A stretch of 39,363 nucleotides of DNA from Mesoaciditoga sp964503355 (GTDB taxonomy: Bacteria; Thermotogota; Thermotogae; Mesoaciditogales; Mesoaciditogaceae): contig CAZCZS010000006.1 in NCBI GenBank assembly GCA_964503355.1, positions 1 to 39,363 on the forward strand, given 5' to 3'. Position numbers and translations under genes: made by a program. This document shows positions 23,406-31,290 of the stretch, piece by piece. Each line of letters opens with the position of its first letter. Position 1 is the stretch's first letter. The notes beneath the pieces are model-generated. The model saw only the letters and a program-made list of their open reading frames with translations. It did not search any database and was not told the origin of the DNA.

Positions 23406-25033
23406 AAATAGTTGGAGCTTCAGTTGGTAACTGTGTTCACGTGGCCGGTATTATTTCTTTTCTCTCTTTGGCAAGAAGTGTGGGTCATGAGGTGATCTTT
23501 CTTGGACCAGCGACACCTGTAGATGAACTTCTGCAAAGGGCGCGTGATGAGAAAGCCGATATGATAGCCGTAAGTTACAGGTTAACTCCAGAAGTGGCCA
23601 GATCACTTTTCAGAGAAATGGAAGAAAAGATACCCGAATACGGTTTGCAAGACAAGAAATTCGTCTTTGGAGGAACGGAAAAGGTTGCCGAAATCGCAAA
23701 GGAATTTTCCTTTTTTTCAAAAGTGTTTTCAAAAGAAAGCCGCAGAGAACTTTTGATGTATTTGAAAGGTCGACACGAAGAAAAAGAGGGTAATTACTTG
23801 CCCGCCCAAACGCTTTTGAAAAGAATAGAAGAAAACGCTCCATATCCCATACTCAGGCATCATTTCGGCAGACCGACACTGGACGAAACCGTGAAAGGAA
23901 TTGAAGAGCTTTCCGAGTCCGGACTCATAGATGTTATCTCTCTGGCTCCAGATCAAAACGCGCAAGAGTACTTTTTCGAACCGCATAAAATGAAGCCGGA
24001 ATTGTCGGGTGCTGGAGGAGTTCCGATACGAAAAAAGGAAGATTTTTCGAAACTTTACGAGGCTTCGAGAAGAGGGAATTATCCTCTCATGCGTTGTTAC
24101 GCGGGAACAACGCACATAGTCGAAATGGCGAAAATTCTCCATGAAACCATAAACAACGCCTGGGCCGCGATACCGCTTTCGTGGTACAACGAATTGGATG
24201 GAAGAAGCGAGAGAAAATTCGTGGAGGCCGTTAAAGAAAACATGGAAGGAATAAAGTGGAACGCGGAACAAGGGTTACCAGTTGAGATAAACGAGCCACA
24301 TCAATGGACGCTCAGAAGTGCTCACGATACCATTTTCGTTACCATGGCCTACATAGCGGCTTACGTTGCAAAAAAATTGGGAGTTAAACATTACGTTTCT
24401 CAGTACATGCTGAACACGCCGCCGGGTGTGAGTTTTGAAATGGATCTCGCGAAGATGCTGGCCGCGAAAAAGATGATAGGCACGCTGGAAGATGAAAACT
24501 TTCACGTCATAACGGAAGTAAGGCCTGGCTTGATGATATTTCCCTCGGATCTGGATGAAGCAAAAGGTCAACTTGGCCTTTCGATAACTGAAGCGATGTT
24601 TTTAAAGCCGCAAATAGTTCACGTTGTCGCTTTCACCGAAGCCGACCACGCCGCGAAAGCGGATGAGATAATCCAATCTTTGAAGATCGCAAAAAGGATC
24701 GTGGAAGAGAGTGTGGAAGGATTACCGAACGTGTTGGAAAACGATAACGTTAAAAAGAGGATTGACGAATTGATATCACAAGCGGATACGTTGGTGAATG
24801 AGATAAAGAAACTTTCCTCGGCTAAAGAACCTTTGCTAGATCCTCAAACGTATCATGAAGCGTTGAAAATCGGGTATCTGGACACGCCGAATTTCATAGG
24901 TTCTAAAGTGGGACGTGGCAAAATCATGACCGCCATTGTAGATGGAAAATGTGAGGCTATCGATCCGAAAAGTGGTCGTGTTTTGAAAGAAGAAGAAAGG
25001 ATAAGGGCCCTGGCAAGTTCATCTAATGGCTGA
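23402..25033 (+). CDS. Cobalamin-binding protein fused to a glutamate-mutase-E-like barrel
   Basis: A 543-residue two-domain protein. Residues 1-125 look like a B12-binding Rossmann domain: GNCVHVAG near residues 9-16, ADMIAVSYRLTPE near 58, and FVFGGTEKV near 90. H13 would be the cobalt-ligating histidine of the DxHxxG motif, but the Asp position is Cys11 (Asn at 10). Residues about 140-460 resemble the barrel subunit of glutamate mutase (MutE), for example RCYAGTTHIVEMAKIL, NEPHQWTLRSAHDT and FTEADHAAKADEII. Fusion of both halves in one chain suggests a carbon-skeleton or amino mutase; a methyl-transfer role is the alternative. It is coupled by ATGA overlap to the dehydrogenase gene. The substrate is unknown. 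Confidence 0.7.
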   Translation: MKIVGASVGNCVHVAGIISFLSLARSVGHEVIFLGPATPVDELLQRARDEKADMIAVSYRLTPEVARSLFREMEEKIPEYGLQDKKFVFGGTEKVAEIAKEFSFFSKVFSKESRRELLMYLKGRHEEKEGNYLPAQTLLKRIEENAPYPILRHHFGRPTLDETVKGIEELSESGLIDVISLAPDQNAQEYFFEPHKMKPELSGAGGVPIRKKEDFSKLYEASRRGNYPLMRCYAGTTHIVEMAKILHETINNAWAAIPLSWYNELDGRSERKFVEAVKENMEGIKWNAEQGLPVEINEPHQWTLRSAHDTIFVTMAYIAAYVAKKLGVKHYVSQYMLNTPPGVSFEMDLAKMLAAKKMIGTLEDENFHVITEVRPGLMIFPSDLDEAKGQLGLSITEAMFLKPQIVHVVAFTEADHAAKADEIIQSLKIAKRIVEESVEGLPNVLENDNVKKRIDELISQADTLVNEIKKLSSAKEPLLDPQTYHEALKIGYLDTPNFIGSKVGRGKIMTAIVDGKCEAIDPKSGRVLKEEERIRALASSSNG

Positions 25034-25054
25034 ATTTCAGTCTATGAAAATGAA

Positions 25055-25080
25055 AGCGGGATGATCACATCCCGCTCTTT
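25055..25080 (+). terminator. Terminator of the ATP-grasp/opine/B12 operon, shared with pyrG 3' end
   Basis: AGCGGGATG (25055-25063) pairs with CATCCCGCT (25068-25076) around ATCA, followed by CTTTT on the + strand. The pyrG stop codon (25065-25067) lies in the loop, so the convergent genes share one hairpin; on the minus strand TTTCATTTTC follows it. Confidence 0.6.
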
Positions 25081-26642
25081 TCGGAAGCTTTTTTCAAAAA
25101 TTCCATGAATATCGGATGCGGTGAGGAAACTTTTGAAGCGTATTCTGGATGAAATTGGACGCCAACATAAAATTTCTTTTGTGGCAGTTCCACTGCTTCT
25201 ACAAAGTTGGAAAGGGCCGAAACGTTTAATCTGTTTTGTGGTTCTTCCTCTTTCACTCTGAACATCTCTCTGAAAGCGTTTAAGTTCACCTCGTAACGAT
25301 GTCTGTGTCTTTCGTGAACGAAGACGCGATCGTATATTTCGTACAATTTGCTCCATTTTGATATTCTTATATTCTCAGCTCCGAGCCTCATCGTGCCACC
25401 AAGATTAAGAATTTTCTTCTGTTTTTCCATAAGATCCACAACGGGATAAGGGGTGTCGGGATCGAATTCGGTGGAATTCGCACCTTTTAAATTCGCCACG
25501 TTTCTCGCGTATTCCACAACCATCAGTTGCATTCCCAGGCACAAGCCAAGAATGGGAACATCGTGTTCACGCGCGTATTTTATGGCGCGGATCATACCTT
25601 CTATTCCCCTCTTTCCAAAGCCGCCTGGAATTATCAAACCATCATATCCTTCAAGCCTGCGTGCCAATTCATCGTCTTCAAGTGACTCCAAACTTTCGGA
25701 ATCTATCAGATTCGGTTTGTGATAGCCACAAAGTACCACACTTTCAAGAACGGATTTGTACGCGTCATCCGTGGCCAAGTATTTACCTATCAAGGCTATT
25801 TTGGCATTTTTCACTGGAATTGGGTATTTCCAATTGAATTTTTTGGTGGGTCTCACTTTGATTTTTCTCATGATGAGTTCATCCATTCCCAAATCGTGTA
25901 TCTTTTGTGGAATGGAATAAACATTTGAAGCGTCTTCAAGACCAAACACGGCTTTTTCATCCACACCCCCAAAAAGCGCCACTTTTTTCACCGTGTGAGG
26001 CGGAAATTCCTTTTCACCACGCAAAACTATGAGGTCTGGGGATATACCCGCTCTTCTTAAAATTTGAATTGACTGTTGAGTGGGCTTGGTTTTAAATTCG
26101 TTTGTAACTTTCAAGTAGGGAATGTACGTGACGTGAACGAAAGCGAAGTTTTCCGCTCTTCCTTTTTCCATGGAGAACTCCCTTATCGCTTCCAAGAAGA
26201 TCTCGGATTCTATATCTCCGACCGTTCCACCGATTTCAACTATGGCCACGTCTCCTTTCAGCTGAGAAAGCCTCTTTTTTATCTCGGCCGTTACGTGCGG
26301 AATCATCTGCACCGTGGCGCCTAAATACTCACCTTTTCTCTCTTTCGTTATAACACTCGAATAGATTTGTCCCGCCGTCACGTTGTTCAAACGCGTCATG
26401 TTTTTACCGAGAAATCTTTCGTAGTGTCCTAAGTCTAGATCTGCTTCATAACCATCTTCTGTTACGAATACCTCTCCATGTTGATTTGGATTCATAGTTC
26501 CGGCATCCACGTTCAAATACGGATCTATTTTCAGCACATCCACAACCAACCCTTGACTTTGAAGCGCAGCGCCTATTGAAGCCGCCGTTATACCCTTTCC
26601 AATTCCACTTAAAACTCCACCTGTGATGGTAACGTACTTCAT
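25065..26642 (-). CDS. pyrG: CTP synthase
   Basis: This enzyme converts UTP, ATP and glutamine to CTP. At 525 residues it is normal in length. The N-terminal synthase domain opens with MKYVTITGGVLSGIGKG. GTMNPNQHGEVFVTEDG and EIGGTVGDIES follow. The C-terminal glutamine amidotransferase domain has the nucleophile in LGLCLGMQL and the HPEY histidine/glutamate. The start was set at ATG 26642, because GAGGAGG precedes it; the open frame runs 12 codons further upstream. It is the last gene of the nine-gene minus-strand run, 10 bases after the second yhaM-like gene. Confidence 0.97.
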   Translation of the reverse strand: MKYVTITGGVLSGIGKGITAASIGAALQSQGLVVDVLKIDPYLNVDAGTMNPNQHGEVFVTEDGYEADLDLGHYERFLGKNMTRLNNVTAGQIYSSVITKERKGEYLGATVQMIPHVTAEIKKRLSQLKGDVAIVEIGGTVGDIESEIFLEAIREFSMEKGRAENFAFVHVTYIPYLKVTNEFKTKPTQQSIQILRRAGISPDLIVLRGEKEFPPHTVKKVALFGGVDEKAVFGLEDASNVYSIPQKIHDLGMDELIMRKIKVRPTKKFNWKYPIPVKNAKIALIGKYLATDDAYKSVLESVVLCGYHKPNLIDSESLESLEDDELARRLEGYDGLIIPGGFGKRGIEGMIRAIKYAREHDVPILGLCLGMQLMVVEYARNVANLKGANSTEFDPDTPYPVVDLMEKQKKILNLGGTMRLGAENIRISKWSKLYEIYDRVFVHERHRHRYEVNLNAFREMFRVKEEEPQNRLNVSALSNFVEAVELPQKKFYVGVQFHPEYASKVSSPHPIFMEFLKKASEKSGM

Positions 26643-26652
26643 CTTTTCCTCC

Positions 26653-27621
26653 TCAAAGCGTGAATTTGAAGATATCACTCTTCAACATTTCCACTCTTTT
26701 CCATTCTCCTTTTTCCATTATGTCAAACACTTCGAATGTGGCGTTCAATTTTGCGTCGATCTCATCGGCGAAATTCACCACCATGGCTTCGGGGATCTTT
26801 GGGGTAACCGGAGAACCGTATTCAAGTTGACCGTGATGACTTGCGATGATGTGAGTTAAGATGCTTTCTAGCTCATGTGGAAAATCTGGAATTCTGTCTA
26901 CAAAACGCGTTAGCATCTTTACACCCAAAACGATATGATTTTCCAATTTGCCTTCACTTGTGTAATCGAAAGTGGGACCATTTTCGTAAGTTTCAACTTT
27001 TCCTATATCATGGATCAAACATCCGGTTACGATGAGATCCCGGTTCAGCTTTGGGTAGTTGGATATCAAATTCAAAGCCGTCTTCGTCATGGAAACGGTG
27101 TGAAAAAGAAGACCGCCTCTTCCAACGTGATGATTTTGAGAGGCGGCCGATGCGTTTATAAAAGAGGTGTAAAATTCAGTATCATTGACGAACATCTCTT
27201 CTAAAAGTCTTTTCAAGTGTTGATTTTTAACGCTCGTTATGAGATATTTCAAACATCTTTCAGCGTTATCCGTATCGAAATGAAGCATCAAAGCTTTTTC
27301 GATTTGCGGCTCCTTGTTAGATTTGACAATTCTTATCGGTTTTAAAGAGAACAAACGATATTCATGACTGTATTCGTAATGGGAAAAGAGAAGATTTCCC
27401 GCCTCCACTTTTTCCCATATGTTGACTTTTAAAGCGTTTCTATCGTCACAGACCATCGCTCGTGTGTATTCACTACCATTTGAGGTTTTCTTGAAAGAAG
27501 ATGAAATCACGAGAAAGACGCCACTCACGTTGTTCAAGTAATCTTGGCCCATTCTCTCACTCTCTGGAACCTTAATGAGATCGCTTACGGTGGGATAAGG
27601 TCTTCCATGTATGTTTATCAT
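26653..27621 (-). CDS. Second OB-fold/HD-domain YhaM-like exoribonuclease
   Basis: A 322-residue paralogue of the protein at 8109-9155. The N-terminal OB-like part is diverged (SGVFLVISSSFKKTSNGSEYT), but the HD half is well kept: QNHHVGRGGLLFHT, CLIHDIGKVETY, HIVLGVKML, ASHHGQLEYGSP and NFADEIDAKL. The start was set at ATG 27621, because AAGGTGA precedes it; a GTG at 27630 lies inside that site. It sits 10 bases ahead of pyrG and 25 bases after a pilin-like gene. Its substrate may differ from that of the first copy. Confidence 0.82.
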   Translation of the reverse strand: MINIHGRPYPTVSDLIKVPESERMGQDYLNNVSGVFLVISSSFKKTSNGSEYTRAMVCDDRNALKVNIWEKVEAGNLLFSHYEYSHEYRLFSLKPIRIVKSNKEPQIEKALMLHFDTDNAERCLKYLITSVKNQHLKRLLEEMFVNDTEFYTSFINASAASQNHHVGRGGLLFHTVSMTKTALNLISNYPKLNRDLIVTGCLIHDIGKVETYENGPTFDYTSEGKLENHIVLGVKMLTRFVDRIPDFPHELESILTHIIASHHGQLEYGSPVTPKIPEAMVVNFADEIDAKLNATFEVFDIMEKGEWKRVEMLKSDIFKFTL

Positions 27622-27646
27622 GACATTCACCTTCTTTCATGTTGGT

Positions 27647-28171
27647 TTACATCAAATAGAACCATCTTTCTCCCCATTCAAAGAGGAGATGCGTTCCATC
27701 TCTTTTAAAATACATTCTCTCTTTTCCTTGGTAAATGGTGTTGAAACCGCTGAAATTTCTTCCGTTTAGAAATCCCAAGCCGAGCGATGTCTTTTGTATA
27801 ATGGAAAAGTTGAGATTCGTTTTCGCCACGATCCTTCGTAGCTTATTCCGATTCTTTCCGTAAAATATCTCAAATCCCAGAATTGGCTTTGTGTCCAACA
27901 ACAAAACAGACCAATTGATTCCATTTTCAATTTTAAACGCCACGTTTTTTTCAATTTGAGAATTCAGATAAAACATCACGTATTCGAATTTTTCGGTGTC
28001 TTTTTCCTCTTCAGAGAGCTTCGAAAGGTTTTTGAAAAGGTATGTAAGCGATTCAAAAATCATAATGATGGCCACGCTGTACACGATCATTGCCACCAAC
28101 AGTTGTATCATCAAACTTCCACTTCGAAGATTGACGAGACGCTTGCGTTTGGAAGTGGTCATGTTTTTCAT
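27647..28171 (-). CDS. Pilin-like (pseudopilin) membrane protein
   Basis: A 174-residue protein. After a basic N terminus comes RSG-SLMIQLLVAMIVYSVAI, which resembles the class III/type IV prepilin signal: cleavage after G18, then a hydrophobic helix. Position +5 is Gln instead of the usual Glu, as in some minor pseudopilins. The remaining 120 residues are a soluble, beta-rich domain I do not recognise. The open frame overlaps the preceding pilin-like gene by 119 bases in another frame, and no strong ribosome-binding site precedes ATG 28171 or the ATG at 28162, so the start is uncertain. No secretion ATPase is nearby. Confidence 0.6.
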   Translation of the reverse strand: MKNMTTSKRKRLVNLRSGSLMIQLLVAMIVYSVAIIMIFESLTYLFKNLSKLSEEEKDTEKFEYVMFYLNSQIEKNVAFKIENGINWSVLLLDTKPILGFEIFYGKNRNKLRRIVAKTNLNFSIIQKTSLGLGFLNGRNFSGFNTIYQGKERMYFKRDGTHLLFEWGERWFYLM

Positions 28172-28394
28172 CAGAAAAAGAAGCCCCCAGATATTTTTTC
28201 AATCTCGTTGGAATGTTTTTACCCGTTTGGATAACGTTGGAAAGAGAAAGCATCCAAGAGAGTTTTTCGGAGTTCTTTTCTATGATTCGTTGTCTCTGCC
28301 ACAATCTCTCTATACCGTTGAAAACGAGCAAAAACATGAAAAAAGATAGTATCAAAAAGATTATGGATTCCACCAAGATATTTCCTTTTCTCAT
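28053..28394 (-). CDS. Short pilin-like (pseudopilin) membrane protein
   Basis: A 113-residue protein starting MRKG-NILVESIIFLILSFFMFLLVF, a type IV prepilin-like signal: cleavage after G4 puts Glu at +5, followed by a hydrophobic helix. The C-terminal 40 residues, from about ASFSDEKHD onward, are low in hydrophobicity and coincide with the start region of the next gene in another frame. The 3' end may therefore be a frame tail rather than a folded domain, or a homopolymer error (A6, G5 and T5 runs lie near 28173-28203) may have shifted the frame. The start overlaps the stop of the upstream gene by 4 bases. Confidence 0.6.
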   Translation of the reverse strand: MRKGNILVESIIFLILSFFMFLLVFNGIERLWQRQRIIEKNSEKLSWMLSLSNVIQTGKNIPTRLKKYLGASFSDEKHDHFQTQASRQSSKWKFDDTTVGGNDRVQRGHHYDF

Positions 28395-29392
28395 TTCATC
28401 AAGAAAAAGTAAACACCGACAACGATGGCCAAAACTATTCCAACCACTAGAAACATCGCTATGAGCACATCCGAAATCTTCAATTTTTCCTTTTCTTTCA
28501 GCAATTCTGTGAGTTCGTCCTTTTCACTCTTGGAAAATATGGGAGTGAATTCTTCTTCATCTTTTATCTTCGGAACTTGAACGTTTTCCCACATAACGTT
28601 CAAACCACTGTAAACAACGGATTTAAACAAAACGCCTTCACATTCCAGTTTTATCAATATGAAATCCTGGCTTCCATTGGTCAATTCCTTTGATACGATG
28701 GTTCCGACAAGTGGATGAACGTTTTCGCCGTTTTCGTTGAAATTTTGCGGGAAGGCTTCCAGTATTTTTTTCTTAGATTCCTCGTTTGAAAATTTCAAAA
28801 CGGTGAAATATATTCTTGATCCTATGTCAAACGAAGTTATCGGTTTTCCACGAATCGGATCGACTATTGGATAAGCTTCTGAAAGATCGTTGAGATCGGA
28901 TCTTTGTAACATCGACATGATATCTTCTGGGGTGCTGTATTTCGAGAATTGCTTTGAAAGTTCCGAGTAATACAGCTCTTCACTTGAAATTTCCACGTTT
29001 AAATCCGATACCCATTCTTCGAAAAAATCTTTGATGAAATCTTTTACGACCATCGTCTCTCCGCTCTTATGAGCGGATATCAATTTCATTCCAAATGAAG
29101 GATCTCTTACGAGTTTTTTTCCTATGTATCTGTTTAAATTCGAATTGGTAGACTTGAATTCAGGCGAATTTCTCGTAACTTTCAAGATCGAATCGTTGAG
29201 ATCTTTTTGAAAGATCTTAAACGGCTCATTCAAATTGAAATTCACGTATGAGGAAAAAGATGTCGGATATTGAAGAACCTTGTATTTAATTTCGCCATTT
29301 CTTTTCAACATGAAATATCCAATGTATTCTTCCATAGTTGTTCTGCTTTGGGCTTTGAATTTCAATATCAAGAGATCTTTCAAAAAAATCAT
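28391..29392 (-). CDS. Tail-anchored protein of unknown function
   Basis: A 333-residue protein without a recognised family. The first 300 residues are soluble and mixed in character. A charged helix (KSEKDELTELLKEKEKLK) leads to a single C-terminal membrane segment (about 309-331, VLIAMFLVVGIVLAIVV), so the bulk should face the cytoplasm. It may belong to one of the Thermotogota-restricted DUFs, but I cannot say which. AAGGA directly abuts the first ATG; an in-frame TTG nine bases later has better spacing, so the start is uncertain. It lies between the Ndk-GGDEF gene and the pilin-like pair. Confidence 0.7.
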   Translation of the reverse strand: MIFLKDLLILKFKAQSRTTMEEYIGYFMLKRNGEIKYKVLQYPTSFSSYVNFNLNEPFKIFQKDLNDSILKVTRNSPEFKSTNSNLNRYIGKKLVRDPSFGMKLISAHKSGETMVVKDFIKDFFEEWVSDLNVEISSEELYYSELSKQFSKYSTPEDIMSMLQRSDLNDLSEAYPIVDPIRGKPITSFDIGSRIYFTVLKFSNEESKKKILEAFPQNFNENGENVHPLVGTIVSKELTNGSQDFILIKLECEGVLFKSVVYSGLNVMWENVQVPKIKDEEEFTPIFSKSEKDELTELLKEKEKLKISDVLIAMFLVVGIVLAIVVGVYFFLMK

Positions 29393-29402
29393 TCCTTTCG
29401 AA

Positions 29403-30491
29403 TCAATAGAATACTACCGTGTTTTTTCCCTTATTTTTCCCCTCTTCTATTAGTTTTTCACCACTTTCAAGCATTTCAGAAAGTTGTGAACCGTCGCTTG
29501 GGAAGTGGATCAGAGAAACGGTGCACGTGAGTTTGATCGTTTTATCATGAACTTTGAATTCGTTTTTCAGGCATCCAGAATTTATGCGGTTGGCCACGGA
29601 AATGGCGGTGTCTTTCGATATTTGAGTAAGCAGTATGAGAAATTCATCTGAGCCGAGACGAGAAACGATATCCAAGGGCACTCTCACCATATTTTTGAGA
29701 AATTTTCCTATCTCTCTCAAAAGAATTTCTTTTTCCTCTTTCGTGAAGTTCCGTGTTTTTTCTTCAAAGTCATCCATATCCACGAAGATCAACGCGTAGT
29801 CGATGCTTTCTTGAAACGCTTTCGAATGGAAGAAATTCAGATAGTTCAACATGTGATCGCGCGAGTAAAGTCTTGTAACCGGATCGATAACTTCGTTGGT
29901 TCCGATCTTTCCTATGACGTTTTCCACGTTATCGAATTCCTTTTTCACAAGTTGATTGTATTGTCCTATTAATTCTTCCATTTTTTGAGATTGGGATTCA
30001 TACCATCGTGCCCTTTTTCTTAACACCTCTATTTCCATTTTTAACTGTTTATTTTGTTTGATGAGATCCGACGATGGTGCTTCGTTAAAAAGTTCAGGAA
30101 AGAATCTTTTTATCTCCCTTTCCGCGGCTTCCTTTGAATCCGATGCGTGAAGTGTATTTGCGGGTTCTAAAACTGAAAAATCTCCCCTTATCGTGCCAGG
30201 CAAGGCTTCTACCGGATCGGTCGCACCGGCGAGCTTCCTTACGACTTTTATCGCTTCTCTTCCTTCGATGATCATGGCCACTATAGGACCACTCGTCATG
30301 AATTTTACCAGTTTTTCGTAAAAAGGTTTACCCACATGTTCCGCGTAATGTTCCTCGGCGAGTTCTCGCGACATGGTTAAAACCTTCATTGCGGATATCT
30401 TCAATCCTTTTTTTTCGAATCTCGTGATTATTTCACCTACCAACCCTCTTTCAACTCCATCAGGTTTTATGAGAACCAAAGTTCTTTCCAT
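29403..30491 (-). CDS. ndk: Nucleoside diphosphate kinase fused to a degenerate GGDEF domain
   Basis: This is a single 362-residue frame. Residues 1-135 are a complete nucleoside diphosphate kinase: TLVLIKPDGVERGLVGEI, GTIRGDF and the phosphohistidine H115 in NTLHASDS. It should equilibrate NTPs and NDPs. A predicted coiled coil (about 140-190) leads to a GGDEF-like domain (205-362) with VTRLYSRD, FVDMDDF (D238) and RLGSDEF (280-284). The GTP-binding block after DxDxF (normally K, N, D, GH and GD) is absent, and the signature reads GSDEF. No RxxD inhibitory site is seen. Cyclic-di-GMP synthesis is therefore doubtful, and nucleotide sensing or oligomer control is more likely. GGGAGGGG precedes the ATG, which overlaps the MBL gene by 32 bases. 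Confidence 0.93.
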   Translation of the reverse strand: MERTLVLIKPDGVERGLVGEIITRFEKKGLKISAMKVLTMSRELAEEHYAEHVGKPFYEKLVKFMTSGPIVAMIIEGREAIKVVRKLAGATDPVEALPGTIRGDFSVLEPANTLHASDSKEAAEREIKRFFPELFNEAPSSDLIKQNKQLKMEIEVLRKRARWYESQSQKMEELIGQYNQLVKKEFDNVENVIGKIGTNEVIDPVTRLYSRDHMLNYLNFFHSKAFQESIDYALIFVDMDDFEEKTRNFTKEEKEILLREIGKFLKNMVRVPLDIVSRLGSDEFLILLTQISKDTAISVANRINSGCLKNEFKVHDKTIKLTCTVSLIHFPSDGSQLSEMLESGEKLIEEGKNKGKNTVVFY

Positions 30492-31287
30492 TTTTTCCCC
30501 TCCCTTTCAGGTAATTCGCGAGACTTTCTTCAAACAACAAAGCGAATCCCCTTTTTGCGAATACCGGATCCTCTCCAAATTTATCGACAATTTCTTTTAC
30601 GTGCTTTAATTTAAGCAATTTGGAAAGATTTTTGAATTTTTCAAGATAGAGGATCATATCGTTCACTTCTTCCATTCCGCCAACTTTCCCATGACCGGGA
30701 ACTATCCACTTTGGATTTCTTTGTCGTATTTTTTTTAAATTAGAAATCCACCTGTCCAGGTTGGAATCTTCCTCTATTTCGGCGTGATATCCTGCGAAAA
30801 CGAGATCACCACAGAAACACACTTGCTGAGGCCACACGTATACCACCGATGAATCTGGCGTGTGTCCACCCATTTTCACGATCTCCACTCTTTTGTCCCC
30901 CAAGTTAAAGGTGATTCTGTTTTTGAAAACGACGGAGGGGGGGATCAACTTCGCTTCTTTGAGTTCTTTTTGTATTATAGGTTCTAAAGAGCGTTTAAAC
31001 TCTTCGAGATCAAAATCTTCAAGATACCTTTTCGTTAAAAAATTTCCAACCACAGGTGCATCAATTGCACAATTACCCAGTGTATGATCGAGATGGTAAT
31101 GTGTGTTCACAACGTATAAGAGCACCTTTGAAGTTACTGAAAAAACGAACTGTGTGATTCTCTTGGCTTTCGACGGAAAAAACGTTGAATCTACCAAGAT
31201 CACGCCTTTATCTCCGATGATTATCCCGGAATTTGCGGCTCCATTTAAATTTTCGGTGACGAAGATCGAATCATCTATTGAGAACAT
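30460..31287 (-). CDS. Metallo-beta-lactamase-fold hydrolase
   Basis: A 275-residue MBL-fold protein with no signal peptide. Metal ligands are in THYHLDHT (HxHxDH), GGHTPDSS, CFCGDLVFAG and VPGHGKVGG. The pattern resembles glyoxalase II-like or SoxH/quinoprotein-associated hydrolases; the substrate is not predictable. The basic C terminus (YLKGRGKNGKNF) overlaps the ndk start and may be a frame extension. It starts 3 bases after the stop of the secreted GATase-like gene. Confidence 0.85.
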   Translation of the reverse strand: MFSIDDSIFVTENLNGAANSGIIIGDKGVILVDSTFFPSKAKRITQFVFSVTSKVLLYVVNTHYHLDHTLGNCAIDAPVVGNFLTKRYLEDFDLEEFKRSLEPIIQKELKEAKLIPPSVVFKNRITFNLGDKRVEIVKMGGHTPDSSVVYVWPQQVCFCGDLVFAGYHAEIEEDSNLDRWISNLKKIRQRNPKWIVPGHGKVGGMEEVNDMILYLEKFKNLSKLLKLKHVKEIVDKFGEDPVFAKRGFALLFEESLANYLKGRGKNGKNFGSHKT

Positions 31288-31290
31288 ATC

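Noticed and set aside
30460..30491. Ndk-GGDEF as an artefact of two neighbouring genes
   Set aside because: The frame is continuous through a plausible coiled-coil linker with no stop, no internal ribosome-binding site and no ATG at the GGDEF boundary, so a true fusion is the simpler reading.
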